A stretch of 64,000 nt of DNA, from NCBI GenBank assembly GCA_015075225.1, contig JABTUQ010000002.1:310001-374000 (forward strand), in the 5' to 3' direction. Source of the stretch: Burkholderiales bacterium (GTDB taxonomy: Bacteria; Pseudomonadota; Gammaproteobacteria; Burkholderiales; Nitrosomonadaceae). Below, in pieces: positions 7,890-16,680 of this stretch. The translations under genes and the position numbers were made by a program. Under the pieces are notes generated by a model, which saw only the letters and a list, made by a program, of their open reading frames with translations, ran no database searches and had not been told where the DNA came from. Position 1 is the first letter of the stretch; every line of letters starts with the position of its first letter.

Positions 7890-8606
7890 ATGCGTTTGTT
7901 TTTGCGTTTGATAAGTTTGTCGAGCCTGTTTTTTGCCGGGGTTGCCCTGGCGGATAGCACCGATCTGAAGGAGGCGATCCAGGCCCATTTTCCGGAAAGC
8001 CGGGTAGAAAGCGTGACACAGACTCCCTATCTGGGATTGTACGAAGTGGTGATTGATGGAGAAGTTTTTTATACAGACGAAAAAGTGGATTACTTCTTCA
8101 TGGGGCATGTGGTAGATGCCAAGCGGCGGGTTAGTCTGACTAGCGAGCGCATGCAACAAATCCGTGATGCACGGCGGATCGCTATTGATACTTTGCCGCT
8201 GGAACTTGCGATGAAGACTATCAAGGGGAATGGCAAACGTACACTGATTGTGTATTCCGATCCCAATTGCCCGTATTGCAAAAAACTGGAGAAGGAGTTG
8301 GCCAATGTGACGGATGTCACTATCCACACACTGCTTTATCCCATTTTGAATGGTTCCCTGGCAACGGCTGAAGCCATCTGGTGTTCGGAAGATCGGGTCA
8401 AGGCATGGGATGATTTTATGCTGAGATCAGTGGCACCTGTTGGCAAGAGCTGTGAAACGCCATTGCAAAAATTATTGGCATCCGGTCGGGAAAATAATGT
8501 TACAGGGACACCTACCCTGATTTTTGCTGACGGCTCGATTGTGTCAGGGCTGATTCCGCAACAGGAAATCGAGAAACGGCTGGATCGGGCGCAAGATAGC
8601 AAGTAA
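7890..8606 (+). CDS. dsbC: Thiol:disulfide interchange protein DsbC
   Basis: Periplasmic disulfide isomerase, 238 residues. A signal peptide ends near ALADS (residues 20-23), followed by the dimerisation domain (about 24-85) and a thioredoxin fold with active site CPYC at 127-130 and the cis-proline loop TGTPT. Two further cysteines (in IWCSED and GKSCET) match the structural disulfide of DsbC. The ATG at 7890 follows GGAG at a good distance; the frame extends to a TTG at 7857 that would put ten odd residues before the signal peptide. Confidence 0.92.
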   Translation: MRLFLRLISLSSLFFAGVALADSTDLKEAIQAHFPESRVESVTQTPYLGLYEVVIDGEVFYTDEKVDYFFMGHVVDAKRRVSLTSERMQQIRDARRIAIDTLPLELAMKTIKGNGKRTLIVYSDPNCPYCKKLEKELANVTDVTIHTLLYPILNGSLATAEAIWCSEDRVKAWDDFMLRSVAPVGKSCETPLQKLLASGRENNVTGTPTLIFADGSIVSGLIPQQEIEKRLDRAQDSK

Positions 8607-8628
8607 ACAGCCATTTTTCAGGCTGTTT
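8605..8628 (+). terminator. Hairpin at the dsbC stop codon
   Basis: AAACAGCC (8605-8612) and GGCTGTTT (8621-8628) form an 8-bp stem with an 8-base loop, overlapping the end of the stop codon. Only a weak T-rich tail follows. It may act with the stronger hairpin 55 bases further on. Confidence 0.45.
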
Positions 8629-8682
8629 GTTGCTGGTGTTTTTATCAGGCCGTTGAAACGGTGATGAGAATGGCCGGCAGAT

Positions 8683-8714
8683 AAGCGCTGCAGGTGAATT
8701 CTGCAGCGCTTTTT
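8683..8714 (+). terminator. Intrinsic terminator between convergent dsbC and mltA
   Basis: Perfect 11-bp arms AAGCGCTGCAG (8683-8693) and CTGCAGCGCTT (8701-8711) with a 7-base loop, followed by a short T run (8710-8714). It lies between two convergent genes, so it may work in both directions, though the T run favours plus-strand transcription. Confidence 0.75.
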
Positions 8715-8724
8715 CAGCAATATG

Positions 8725-9990
8725 TTATTCCCGGTATTGCTTGGGTAGCAAAACCCACATCTGGGCAGATTGTTTCATCTTGCCGGCCTGGGTCTGGGCT
8801 TCCGGGCTGTATCCCCAGAAGAAATCTGCGCGTACCCCGCCTTTGATGGCGCTGCCGGTGTCCTGGGCGATCATCAGCCGGTTGAGTGGCTGGCTGGTAT
8901 TGGGCCAGGTGGTGGCAAGATACACTGGTGCGCCTAGCGGGATGCTGCTCGGATCAATCGCCAGGCTTCTACCGGCAGTCAGGGGTACGCCCAGCGCACC
9001 AATCGGCCCGGTGACATCCGGCGGCAGTTCACGAAAGAAGATATAACGTGCATTCTGCTGGAGCAGAGGCTTCAGTTTGGCAGGGTTTTGCCGGCCCCAT
9101 TGCTTGATGCTTTGCATGGAGGCCTGCCACGCGGGCATTTCGCCCCGATCAATCAATACTTTTCCGATAGAGCGGTAGGGGTGTCCGTTATGATCGGCAA
9201 ACCCGATTTTTATGGTTTCCCCATCCTCCAGTACGATACGGCCGGATCCCTGTATCTGGAGAAAAAACAGATCCACTTCATCCTCGACCCATAATAGTTC
9301 TTTCCCTTTCAGCAGGTTACGATTGTTTTCAATTTCCGCCCGGGTGTAGTAGGGAACAATTCTTCGTCCCTGCAGACGGCCTCGCATGGATGTCTGGCCA
9401 GCTCCCGGTTGCGCGTCCTTCAGTTCAATTGAGAGCAGATTATCCGGAGCAGAATAAATCGGGTAGCGGAAACGGCTGGAATATTGGCGGCTGCCTTTGA
9501 GCAGGGGTTCGTAATAGCCCGTTGCCAATCCGGTAGTAGTGCCATCCGGGTTAGTGACTTGGTAAGGGGAGAAATGATTTTCAAGAAAATTCCGGACAGC
9601 CTGTTCACTGGCGGGCTGGATGGCGTTGGCCTGAGTACACACTGTTTGCCACGATGGGCGCCGTTCGAGTGATTTACAGCTTTGGATGAAGGTGTTCCAT
9701 GCCGGGATCAGACTATCATGCTTCCAGCCTGGCAGCATCGACCAACTGGCAGCCTTGAGCAACTTCTGCGACTTCTGGTTTGTTTGGGTTTCTACCTTAT
9801 TCTGAGCAGGTTTCTCCGGTTTTTGCTCAGTAGGCGCGGTCGCACTCTTTGCCGGAGTCTGGGGTACAGCAGCCTTGGACGTAATGGTTTCAGTTTTGCA
9901 ACTTGTCAGGCTGAGCGAGGTCAGAACCAGCAAGGCGCTAAATTGGGTTTTGAACGGATATCGTTTAAAGTAACTACCTTGTAAAAACAT
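8725..9990 (-). CDS. mltA: Membrane-bound lytic murein transglycosylase A
   Basis: A lipoprotein of 421 residues: hydrophobic leader ending in the lipobox LTSC with Cys31, then a Pro/Lys/Gln-rich linker and the MltA domain (GYYEPLLKGS) followed by the 3D domain, which carries AIDPSSIPLG and the catalytic-region AQDTGSAIKG. MltA cleaves the glycan strands of peptidoglycan at the outer membrane. I chose the ATG at 9988-9990 because it places the lipobox correctly; the longer frame to 10092 would add 34 non-signal residues and cover a small gene on the other strand. Confidence 0.9.
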   Translation of the reverse strand: MFLQGSYFKRYPFKTQFSALLVLTSLSLTSCKTETITSKAAVPQTPAKSATAPTEQKPEKPAQNKVETQTNQKSQKLLKAASWSMLPGWKHDSLIPAWNTFIQSCKSLERRPSWQTVCTQANAIQPASEQAVRNFLENHFSPYQVTNPDGTTTGLATGYYEPLLKGSRQYSSRFRYPIYSAPDNLLSIELKDAQPGAGQTSMRGRLQGRRIVPYYTRAEIENNRNLLKGKELLWVEDEVDLFFLQIQGSGRIVLEDGETIKIGFADHNGHPYRSIGKVLIDRGEMPAWQASMQSIKQWGRQNPAKLKPLLQQNARYIFFRELPPDVTGPIGALGVPLTAGRSLAIDPSSIPLGAPVYLATTWPNTSQPLNRLMIAQDTGSAIKGGVRADFFWGYSPEAQTQAGKMKQSAQMWVLLPKQYRE

Positions 9991-10006
9991 TTTATCTGGA
10001 GTGAAT

Positions 10007-10123
10007 ATGTGGGTTTTGGCACTTGAGGCAGCGTTGGCACTGGGTTTGTTTATTTTTCTCATCTGGTGGACGCTTCCTCGTAAAAAGAACAAACAATCGG
10101 ATGATAATAAGAAAGAAAATTAG
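10007..10123 (+). CDS. Small single-pass membrane protein, 38 residues
   Basis: An unannotated-looking short gene with a convincing start: TGGAG at 9997-10001 lies five bases before the ATG at 10007. The product begins MWVLALEAALALGLFIFLIWW (one membrane helix of about 20 residues) and ends in a short, very charged tail rich in Lys, Asp and Asn. This layout is typical of real bacterial small membrane proteins. It is divergent from mltA (16 bases between starts) and its stop is directly followed by a copy of the inverted-repeat element. No function is recognised. Confidence 0.6.
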   Translation: MWVLALEAALALGLFIFLIWWTLPRKKNKQSDDNKKEN

Positions 10124-10124
10124 T

Positions 10125-10206
10125 AAAGGAACCTCTGAAAAGCTACCTGCGTAGTCATTTTTGCCTTGAACTGGCGGCTTCGCTGACGTTTTTCAGAGGT
10201 TTCTAA
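10125..10206 (+). repeat. Inverted-repeat element, copy 2 (internally deleted)
   Basis: About 80 bases with both ends: AAGGAACCTCTGAAAA on the left and TTTTTCAGAGGTTTCT on the right. The AT-rich core seen in copies 1, 3 and 4 is missing, leaving GTAGTCATTTTTGCCTTGAA and the right arm. It follows the small membrane-protein gene immediately, so its hairpin may also end that transcript. Confidence 0.8.
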
Positions 10207-10271
10207 ATAACCCTCCCTTTTATTCGATAGCTGCAGACTGGTTTTGTTCATGATGCACTCCCGGTATGCAG

Positions 10272-11018
10272 TCATACCGGATTTTCCACTTCTATGAAAT
10301 GGTGCGCAATACCGAACTGTTGCGCAATATGCTCACCCAGGGCCTGTATTCCGTAACGCTCGGTGGCGTGGTGCCCCGCTGAAATGAAAGCAATACCTGA
10401 TTCCCTTGCCGTGTGTACGTTCTGTTCGGAGATTTCACCGGTGATAAATGCATCCACACCCAGCCGGATTGCTTCCTCGAAATAACTCTGGGCTGCACCG
10501 GTGCACCAGGCAATACGCTGTACCGGTTTGAGTGGATTGCCAATAATCAGCGGCTTGCGATCAAATGCCGAATTCAGCAGATTATCCAGCATATTCAGGG
10601 CAATGGGTCCCGGAAAACGGCCATAAGCTGCGATGTTCTGTTCACCAAAACGGCCTTCCTCAATGATTCCCAGTTTCTTTCCGAGCAGGGTATTGTTGCC
10701 CAGTTCAGGGTGTGCATCCAATGGCAGATGGTAGGCATAAAGATTGATGTCATGCCTGATCAGTGTGGCGATGCGCTGCCGTTTTATGCCACGCAAGCAG
10801 GCATCCTCGTCGCGCCAGAAATAGCCGTGGTGGACGATGACAGCGTCTGCTTTAAGCCCCAGCGCCGCATCTATCAGGGCTTGTGAGGCTGTGACACCGC
10901 TCACCAGTGTTTCTATCGAGGCGCGTCCTTCCACCTGTAAACCATTGGGGCAATAGTCGCGAAACTGCGCAACGTTGAGCAGTCCATTCAGGTAATTTTC
11001 CAGCATATTTTGATGCAT
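10272..11018 (-). CDS. Nif3-like dinuclear metal centre protein (YbgI family)
   Basis: A 248-residue member of the NIF3/GTP cyclohydrolase I type 2-like family. It begins with the family pattern YCPNGLQVEG near residue 22, has the metal-binding HHG (VHHGYFW, about residue 62) and a second metal motif near the C-terminus (SAGHHATERYG). The family builds toroidal hexamers with two metal ions; the biochemical role remains unsettled. I start at 11018 (MHQNMLENYL); another Met lies at 11006. The open frame upstream to 11363 is a shadow of the divergent protease gene. Confidence 0.87.
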   Translation of the reverse strand: MHQNMLENYLNGLLNVAQFRDYCPNGLQVEGRASIETLVSGVTASQALIDAALGLKADAVIVHHGYFWRDEDACLRGIKRQRIATLIRHDINLYAYHLPLDAHPELGNNTLLGKKLGIIEEGRFGEQNIAAYGRFPGPIALNMLDNLLNSAFDRKPLIIGNPLKPVQRIAWCTGAAQSYFEEAIRLGVDAFITGEISEQNVHTARESGIAFISAGHHATERYGIQALGEHIAQQFGIAHHFIEVENPV

Positions 11019-11055
11019 AATAGCTTTTCCGTTTATTTGGAATGTAGGGCTTTCC

Positions 11056-12189
11056 ATGCAAAAACTCTGGCTGATTTTTACACAAACCGTAACAGTTCTT
11101 CTTGCCATTTTCTTTGTTGTTTCAACCTTGCGCCCGGAATTATTGCCGTGGACTCCGCGCGGAAAACTCGCAACCATTCGCGAAGCGGTCAAGGGAAAAG
11201 TTGAACAAACGTTAGGTGCAGGAGGCTTCCATACAGCGGCAGAAGTGGCAATGCCTTCAGTGGTCAATATTTTTACCAGCAAGGAAGTCCGGGCGGCTCC
11301 CCATCCATTTATGGATGATCCTACGTTCCAACGGTTTTTTGGTGATCGTTTTGGTCCCCGCACCGAACGCAGCCTTGGCTCAGGGGTAATCGTAAGCCCG
11401 GAAGGTTATATTCTCACGAACCACCATGTGGTGGAAGCCGCTAATGAGATCCAAGTAGCGCTGATGGACGGAAGAAACGCACAGGCACGTGTTATTGGTT
11501 CAGATCCTGAAAGCGATCTGGCAGTGCTGAAGATTGATCTGGATAACCTGCCCAGTATTGCTTTCGGGGAATCCGAGAAAGCCAGAGTAGGGGATATCGT
11601 ACTGGCCATCGGTAATCCGTTCGGGGTGGGGCAAACCATGACAATGGGGATTATCGGCGCGCTGGGACGCTCCCAGGTTGGATTGAGTACATTCGAGAAT
11701 TTTATCCAGACGGATGCTGCCATTAATCCCGGCAATTCTGGAGGTGCGTTGACCGATACTTCCGGCAATCTGATCGGGATCAATACTGCGATTTATTCAC
11801 GTTCCGGCGGTTCACTCGGGATCGGCTTTGCCATTCCGGTGGATGCTGCCAAGCAAATCATGCAACAGATCATAGAAACAGGCAGTGTCGTTCGTGGCTG
11901 GCTGGGAGTGAGCATGCAGAACATTACTCCAGAACTGGCGGAATCGTTTGGCTTGAAGAAGCAGGGTGGCGCCCTGATTGCAGGGGTGCTTAAAAACGGC
12001 CCGGCGGATGATGCTGGAATCAAGCCGGGAGATATTCTGGTGGCAGTGAATGGCAAGCAGGTTTCTGATTCTTCCGAGATGCTGAATCTGGTGGCATCGC
12101 TTGCGCCAGGTAAGTTAGCTGCCCTTACCATTTTGCGAAACCGGGAACAGCAGGATGTTCAGGTACGCATCGGCAAACGGCCTGGCTGA
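11056..12189 (+). CDS. DegS/DegQ-like trypsin-type serine protease with one PDZ domain
   Basis: 377 residues: an N-terminal membrane anchor (residues about 5-24), a trypsin-like domain with the catalytic triad His (TNHHVV, about 124), Asp (ESDLAVLK, 154) and Ser (GNSGGAL, 228), and a single PDZ domain (about 280-370). The uncleaved-looking anchor and single PDZ domain fit the DegS group, which senses misfolded outer-membrane proteins in the periplasm, more than DegP with two PDZ domains. The transporter gene starts 10 bases after the stop, so the two genes form a likely operon. Divergent from the Nif3-like gene. Confidence 0.88.
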   Translation: MQKLWLIFTQTVTVLLAIFFVVSTLRPELLPWTPRGKLATIREAVKGKVEQTLGAGGFHTAAEVAMPSVVNIFTSKEVRAAPHPFMDDPTFQRFFGDRFGPRTERSLGSGVIVSPEGYILTNHHVVEAANEIQVALMDGRNAQARVIGSDPESDLAVLKIDLDNLPSIAFGESEKARVGDIVLAIGNPFGVGQTMTMGIIGALGRSQVGLSTFENFIQTDAAINPGNSGGALTDTSGNLIGINTAIYSRSGGSLGIGFAIPVDAAKQIMQQIIETGSVVRGWLGVSMQNITPELAESFGLKKQGGALIAGVLKNGPADDAGIKPGDILVAVNGKQVSDSSEMLNLVASLAPGKLAALTILRNREQQDVQVRIGKRPG

Positions 12190-12199
12190 TATACGATAA

Positions 12200-13852
12200 G
12201 TGGATATCTGGCTGGCTGTAACAAGGCTGCCTGCCGTATTGGTCAGGTGGGTTGATATCAATTTGCTGTCTTTGGGCAGAGAAATGCGACTCTCCTATCT
12301 GCCGCCCCTGATGGTTTATGTGGCGGCGGGGATTTCGAGCCTGACCGGGATAGTCGGCACCTTTTATGTCAAGGAACGACTGGGGTTGTCCGCCGAATTT
12401 CTGGCGGCACTCGGTTTCTGGATGGCCCTGCCGTGGGCGCTGAAAATGCCGCTGGGCCATCTGGTGGATCTGATGTGGCGCTGGAAGAGCTTGCTGGTTT
12501 ATCTGGGAGCCGGTCTGATCGCAACCAGTCTGTTCATCATGATTGGATTGCTTGGGCATGATGAAGCAATGTGCGAATTTGCACCGCTGGCGCAATGGTA
12601 TGTGCTGGCCTCCTTGCTTGCTCCCATCGGTTACGTGTTGCAGGATGTGGTGGCCGATGCGATGACGGTGGAAGCAGTACCCCGGGTTGAAGCCGATGGA
12701 CAACTAGTTGATCCGGAAAAACGCAAGCAGATGCATATTACGATGCAGACGCTTGGCCGCGTAGCTATTATTGGCGGTGGTATTCTGGTTGCGGTGGCCA
12801 ATGTGATCCTGATGAAGGATGTGGCTATTCTGTCGGAAACAGACAAGGCGGCAGCGTACTTGCTGGTGTATGAACTTGCACTGGTGATCCCGCTGGTTTC
12901 TGTGTGCGGAATCTGGCTGGCAGGCTGGATGAAGCAGCGCGAAATAAAACATTTTTCTGCACGCGGGCTGGATCGTGCCCAGATTGATGTTTTGACAGGA
13001 GCGCATGTGGATGCGCCACCAGTCAACTGGTGGATACTGGGTGGCGGCTTGGCGTTTACCATCATTTCCCTGGGGGTCGGCATTGTGCAAATCCCGGGTG
13101 CGGAGGAGATCATCTTTTGCCTGTCGATGGGTATTGTGCTGTTTCTGATCAGGCAGCTTACAGCCGATCTGGAAAGTGAAGCTCGCAATGTTCTGGTGGG
13201 AACCGCCTTGCTGGTATTTGTGTTTCGCGCCATTCCCTCTCCTGGGGCAGGTTCAACCTGGTGGATGATTGATGAATTGGGCTTTGATCAGCAGTTTATG
13301 GCTACGCTTTCATTGATCGGCTCGGTTCTGACATTGTTTGGCATGTTTATTTTTCGCCGCTTCATGGCCGAGCGGTCCATGGCGTACGTCATTGGTGTCC
13401 TGACTGTGGCCGGTACCATTTTGTCGCTACCGGTCATTTCCATGTATTTCGGCCTGCATGAATGGACGGCTGCGCACACGGGCGGTGTGGTCGATGCGCG
13501 TTTTATTGCCGTGATTGATACAGCTTTGGAGTCACCGCTGGGGCAGATATCCATGATTCCCATGCTGGCCTGGATTGCCAATTCTGCACCTGAAAAACTC
13601 AAGGCCACTTTTTTTGCAGTCATGGCTTCCTTTACCAATCTGGCTTTATCTGCCTCACAGCTGGCGACCAAATATATCAATCAGGTGTTCACAGTGACTC
13701 GTGAGATCAGGGATGCAGAAACTGGCAGTATGTTGGTTCCCGCAGATTACAGCGAGCTGGGCGCTTTATTGATTACAGTGTCGATTCTGGGATTTGTATT
13801 GCCCATGCTGGCTGTCTTGGCGATTAGATATACCCGCTTGCGTAGTGCTTGA
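12200..13852 (+). CDS. Folate-biopterin transporter (FBT/BT1) family membrane protein
   Basis: 550 residues with roughly 12-14 hydrophobic segments, MFS-like. The N-terminal half, with FYVKERLGLSAEFLAALGFW, LPWALKMPLGHLVD and APIGYVLQDVVADAMTVEAV, matches the folate-biopterin transporter family, known from protozoa, plants and cyanobacteria and found in some proteobacteria. The substrate in bacteria is mostly untested, so I give only the family. The GTG start lies ten bases after the protease stop; an in-frame ATG at 12284 is a possible later start. No pterin or folate gene is adjacent. Confidence 0.72.
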   Translation: MDIWLAVTRLPAVLVRWVDINLLSLGREMRLSYLPPLMVYVAAGISSLTGIVGTFYVKERLGLSAEFLAALGFWMALPWALKMPLGHLVDLMWRWKSLLVYLGAGLIATSLFIMIGLLGHDEAMCEFAPLAQWYVLASLLAPIGYVLQDVVADAMTVEAVPRVEADGQLVDPEKRKQMHITMQTLGRVAIIGGGILVAVANVILMKDVAILSETDKAAAYLLVYELALVIPLVSVCGIWLAGWMKQREIKHFSARGLDRAQIDVLTGAHVDAPPVNWWILGGGLAFTIISLGVGIVQIPGAEEIIFCLSMGIVLFLIRQLTADLESEARNVLVGTALLVFVFRAIPSPGAGSTWWMIDELGFDQQFMATLSLIGSVLTLFGMFIFRRFMAERSMAYVIGVLTVAGTILSLPVISMYFGLHEWTAAHTGGVVDARFIAVIDTALESPLGQISMIPMLAWIANSAPEKLKATFFAVMASFTNLALSASQLATKYINQVFTVTREIRDAETGSMLVPADYSELGALLITVSILGFVLPMLAVLAIRYTRLRSA

Positions 13853-13919
13853 TAGCAGTTGGTTGATGCAAGTGTGCAACAGGAATGTTTGAGTTAGTCA
13901 ATTTCTGCAGGAGGTAGGG

Positions 13920-14366
13920 ATGTATCAAAAGATTCTGGTCGCGGTGGATGGTAGCGTTACTTCCAGCCTTGCCTTACAGGAGGCGATCAAGCTGGCTAAA
14001 CAGCTGGATGCCAGGCTTGAGCTGGTGCATGTTTACGAAGATGCGGTTTATCTGGTTGATGAAAATTATTTCAATTATGAGGAATTGCTGAAAACGATCC
14101 ATATCCGTGGTGAGAAAATACTGACCAGTGCCGAGGCGATGGTTCGTGCTGCCGGCATTCCGGTCGAAACCAAACTGATTCCATCGAATAATGAACGTGT
14201 GGCCGGTATTCTGGAGGCAGAAGCTGAGCGGTGGCGGGCGGAGCTGATTGTAATCGGTACCCATGGTCATTCGGGTTTCAGCCGGTTGCTGCTTGGCAGT
14301 GTGGCCGAGGGCGTGGCGCGAATTGCATCGGTTCCGGTGTTGTTGATTCGCGGTCCTAAAGAGTAA
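13920..14366 (+). CDS. Universal stress protein, UspA family
   Basis: 148 residues, single Usp domain. It starts YQKILVAVDGSVTSSLALQEA and ends with the nucleotide-binding pattern GTHGHSGFSRLLLGSVAEGV (Gly-x2-Gly-x9-Gly-Ser), which indicates an ATP-binding Usp. These proteins help survival under starvation and stress through unknown direct targets. A strong ribosome site (GGAGG about five bases before the ATG) is present. It stands alone and is convergent with priA. Confidence 0.9.
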   Translation: MYQKILVAVDGSVTSSLALQEAIKLAKQLDARLELVHVYEDAVYLVDENYFNYEELLKTIHIRGEKILTSAEAMVRAAGIPVETKLIPSNNERVAGILEAEAERWRAELIVIGTHGHSGFSRLLLGSVAEGVARIASVPVLLIRGPKE

Positions 14367-14393
14367 GTTGAGCTATCTTTGCGCGGACTGGGT

Positions 14394-16595
14394 TCAAAGT
14401 ATCAGGGGATCGATATCCAGGTGCCAGCGTATTTTTTTGCGAGCTGGTGGTGCGGTGATATGCCGCAGCCAATCCCCAAGGAACGTTTGCAAATGTTTGC
14501 GTGAGCGCGACTGAATCAGCAGCTGCGCCCGTTCCAGTCCCTTGAGCCGTACCATCTGGGCGGAAACCGGATCAAAAAGCTGTACGCGGGAATACTCTTG
14601 TGCAGTGACTGCAACGGTTGCTGCCTGTTGTAAGAATTCCACCGCATCCACGAGCGCGGGTGCTTCTGCACGCAACACCGCCAGATAAACAAAAGGTGGG
14701 AAACCAGCTGCTTTGCGTTCTTTTAACTGAATTTGCGCGTACAAGGCATAATCCTGCCGCATCAATGCCAGATAAAGCGGGTGTTGCGGGAGCTCGGTTT
14801 GAATCAGAACGGTACCGGGAATATGTGCCCGGCCGGCACGTCCCGCCACTTGCATCAGCTGTGAGAAAAGATGTTCTTCTGCGCGAAAATCGGTGCTGTA
14901 AAGCGATGCATCGGCATTAAGTACACAAACCAGCGCGAGATTCGGAAAATCATGCCCTTTGGCGAGTATCTGGGTGCCGACCAGGATATCTGCTTCTCCC
15001 CGGTGAATCCGATCCAGCATTTTCTGCCAGGCATCCTTGTGGCGAATGCTGTCCCGATCGACGCGCAAAATGCGCGCATCCGGGAAATGGTGGGTCAGTG
15101 CCGCCTCGACCCGCTGTGTACCGTGGCCAAACGGCAGAACATCCGGATCTCCACATTGCGGACAGGCCGGTGAGACTGGCTGCTGATCCCCGCAATAATG
15201 GCAGCGCAGCTGGCGTTCACGCAAATGGACGACCAGGCGACTGGAACAACGTTTGCAGGTGGCAATCCAGCGGCAGGATTTACATAGCAATACTGGCGAA
15301 TAGCCGCGCCGGTTGATAAACACCAGACTTTGCTGTTTCCGGGCCAGGCAGTAGCGCAGTGCATCAAGCACTGATCCGGTTAATCCTTCCTGAACCGGAG
15401 TAATCCGTAAATCAATACAGCGGATGGCTGGCAGGGTAGCCTGGCTGATGGCGCGCGAGCGCAGTTGCAGCAATCGGTAACGGCCGATGCGTGCCTGATG
15501 ATAGCTTTCCAGAGAAGGTGTGGCCGATCCCAGAATTATGGGAATATTGGCTTGCCTGGCGCGGTAAATGGCCAGATCGCGCGCTGAGTAACGCAAACCA
15601 TCCTGTTGTTTGAATGAATGATCCTGTTCTTCATCGACAATGATCAAACCCAGCTTCGGCATGGGGGTAAAGATAGCCAGGCGCGTTCCCAGAACAATGC
15701 CGGCTTCTCCCTGTTGCGCCCGCAACCAGCCTTGCAGGCGCTCGCTGTTATTCAGGCCGCTGTGCAGACTGACAAGATTCGTTCCCGGAAAACGTTGCCT
15801 GAAAACACCTTCCAGTTGCGGGGTCAGGTTGATTTCTGGTACCAGGATCAGGATTTGCTTTCCTTGCGCCAGTAATGCGGCAGCGACCCGTAGATAAACT
15901 TCTGTTTTGCCGCTGCCGGTGATGCCATTAAGCAACCAGGGTGTAAACCTTTCTGCGTTATTCAGGATTTCTGATATGGCGTGTGTTTGTTCGGCTGTCG
16001 GCACAGGAGCAGGAGTCGTGCTGAAAACGGTTTTTTCCAGTGGGGCGATCACTCGTTCTACCCAGCCCAGCTCCTCGAATTCATGCAATAGTCTGCGCGC
16101 ATGGGGTGACATGGTTTTGCAGATTTCTGCTGTAAGCATCCCATGCTCAAGCAGCAGGGAAAGTAATTGGCGCTTTGCCTTCGCCCGCACCGGTATATCG
16201 GAAAGAGAGAGGGATTTGCCGACGGAAGTTAATACCCGGTGAATGTATTGCCCGGATGTTGGGTGGGCGGGTTGTTTGAATTTGCGCAGCAATACGGGCA
16301 AGCTATTCATGATCACTTGTCCGATCGGGTAATGGTAATAATGGCTGCAGAAGTTGAATAATTCGAGTATTGACTGGGGCAGGGGAGGAACCGAGCGGTT
16401 GATGTGTCCCGCGTTCTTTAGCTTTTCATCCGGGAGGGTGGATGTTTCGCAGATAGACAGGATCACTGCGGAAGTTTGCCGGTTGCCGAAGGGGACGGAA
16501 ATGCAGCGGCCAATATCAGTTGCATTTGCATCCGGGGCGAGATAGTCGAACAACTGGTTAACCGGAACATCCAGTGCGACGCGAACAACTGTCAT
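14394..16595 (-). CDS. priA: Primosomal protein N' (PriA helicase)
   Basis: 733 residues, normal for PriA. In order: N-terminal 3'-DNA-end-binding domain, the helicase core with Walker A GITGSGKTEVY (near residue 225) and DEEQ box (IIVDEEQDHSF), and a zinc-binding insertion with eight cysteines (CKSC, CKRC, CHYC and CPQC in sequence), then motifs V and VI (GTQILAKGHDFP, QVAGRAGRAH). PriA reloads the replisome at stalled forks. The gene stands alone; a large perfect inverted repeat lies just upstream. Confidence 0.95.
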   Translation of the reverse strand: MTVVRVALDVPVNQLFDYLAPDANATDIGRCISVPFGNRQTSAVILSICETSTLPDEKLKNAGHINRSVPPLPQSILELFNFCSHYYHYPIGQVIMNSLPVLLRKFKQPAHPTSGQYIHRVLTSVGKSLSLSDIPVRAKAKRQLLSLLLEHGMLTAEICKTMSPHARRLLHEFEELGWVERVIAPLEKTVFSTTPAPVPTAEQTHAISEILNNAERFTPWLLNGITGSGKTEVYLRVAAALLAQGKQILILVPEINLTPQLEGVFRQRFPGTNLVSLHSGLNNSERLQGWLRAQQGEAGIVLGTRLAIFTPMPKLGLIIVDEEQDHSFKQQDGLRYSARDLAIYRARQANIPIILGSATPSLESYHQARIGRYRLLQLRSRAISQATLPAIRCIDLRITPVQEGLTGSVLDALRYCLARKQQSLVFINRRGYSPVLLCKSCRWIATCKRCSSRLVVHLRERQLRCHYCGDQQPVSPACPQCGDPDVLPFGHGTQRVEAALTHHFPDARILRVDRDSIRHKDAWQKMLDRIHRGEADILVGTQILAKGHDFPNLALVCVLNADASLYSTDFRAEEHLFSQLMQVAGRAGRAHIPGTVLIQTELPQHPLYLALMRQDYALYAQIQLKERKAAGFPPFVYLAVLRAEAPALVDAVEFLQQAATVAVTAQEYSRVQLFDPVSAQMVRLKGLERAQLLIQSRSRKHLQTFLGDWLRHITAPPARKKIRWHLDIDPLIL

Positions 16596-16610
16596 GCCGG
16601 AAATTTCCGG

Positions 16611-16667
16611 AACCGGTTTACCGGAAGAATGGTGTGGTTATCACACGTTTCCGGTAAACCGGTTTTT
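16611..16667. terminator. Long nested hairpin between the lipoprotein gene and priA
   Basis: Perfect 16-bp arms AACCGGTTTACCGGAA (16611-16626) and TTCCGGTAAACCGGTT (16649-16664); the loop contains a second inverted repeat GTGTG/CACAC (16632-16636 and 16642-16646). Five Ts (16663-16667) follow on the plus strand. It lies 14 bases past the stop of the minus-strand lipoprotein gene, so it probably ends that transcript before priA, although the T run points the other way. Confidence 0.6.
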
Positions 16668-16680
16668 CTTTGAGCGATTG

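Noticed and set aside
9991..10092. Extended N-terminus of mltA
   Set aside because: It would put 34 residues before the lipoprotein signal and covers the better-supported small gene on the plus strand.
11019..11363. N-terminal extension of the Nif3-like frame by about 115 residues
   Set aside because: It is the antisense of the htrA-like protease gene, has no family similarity, and the normal N-terminus begins at 11018.
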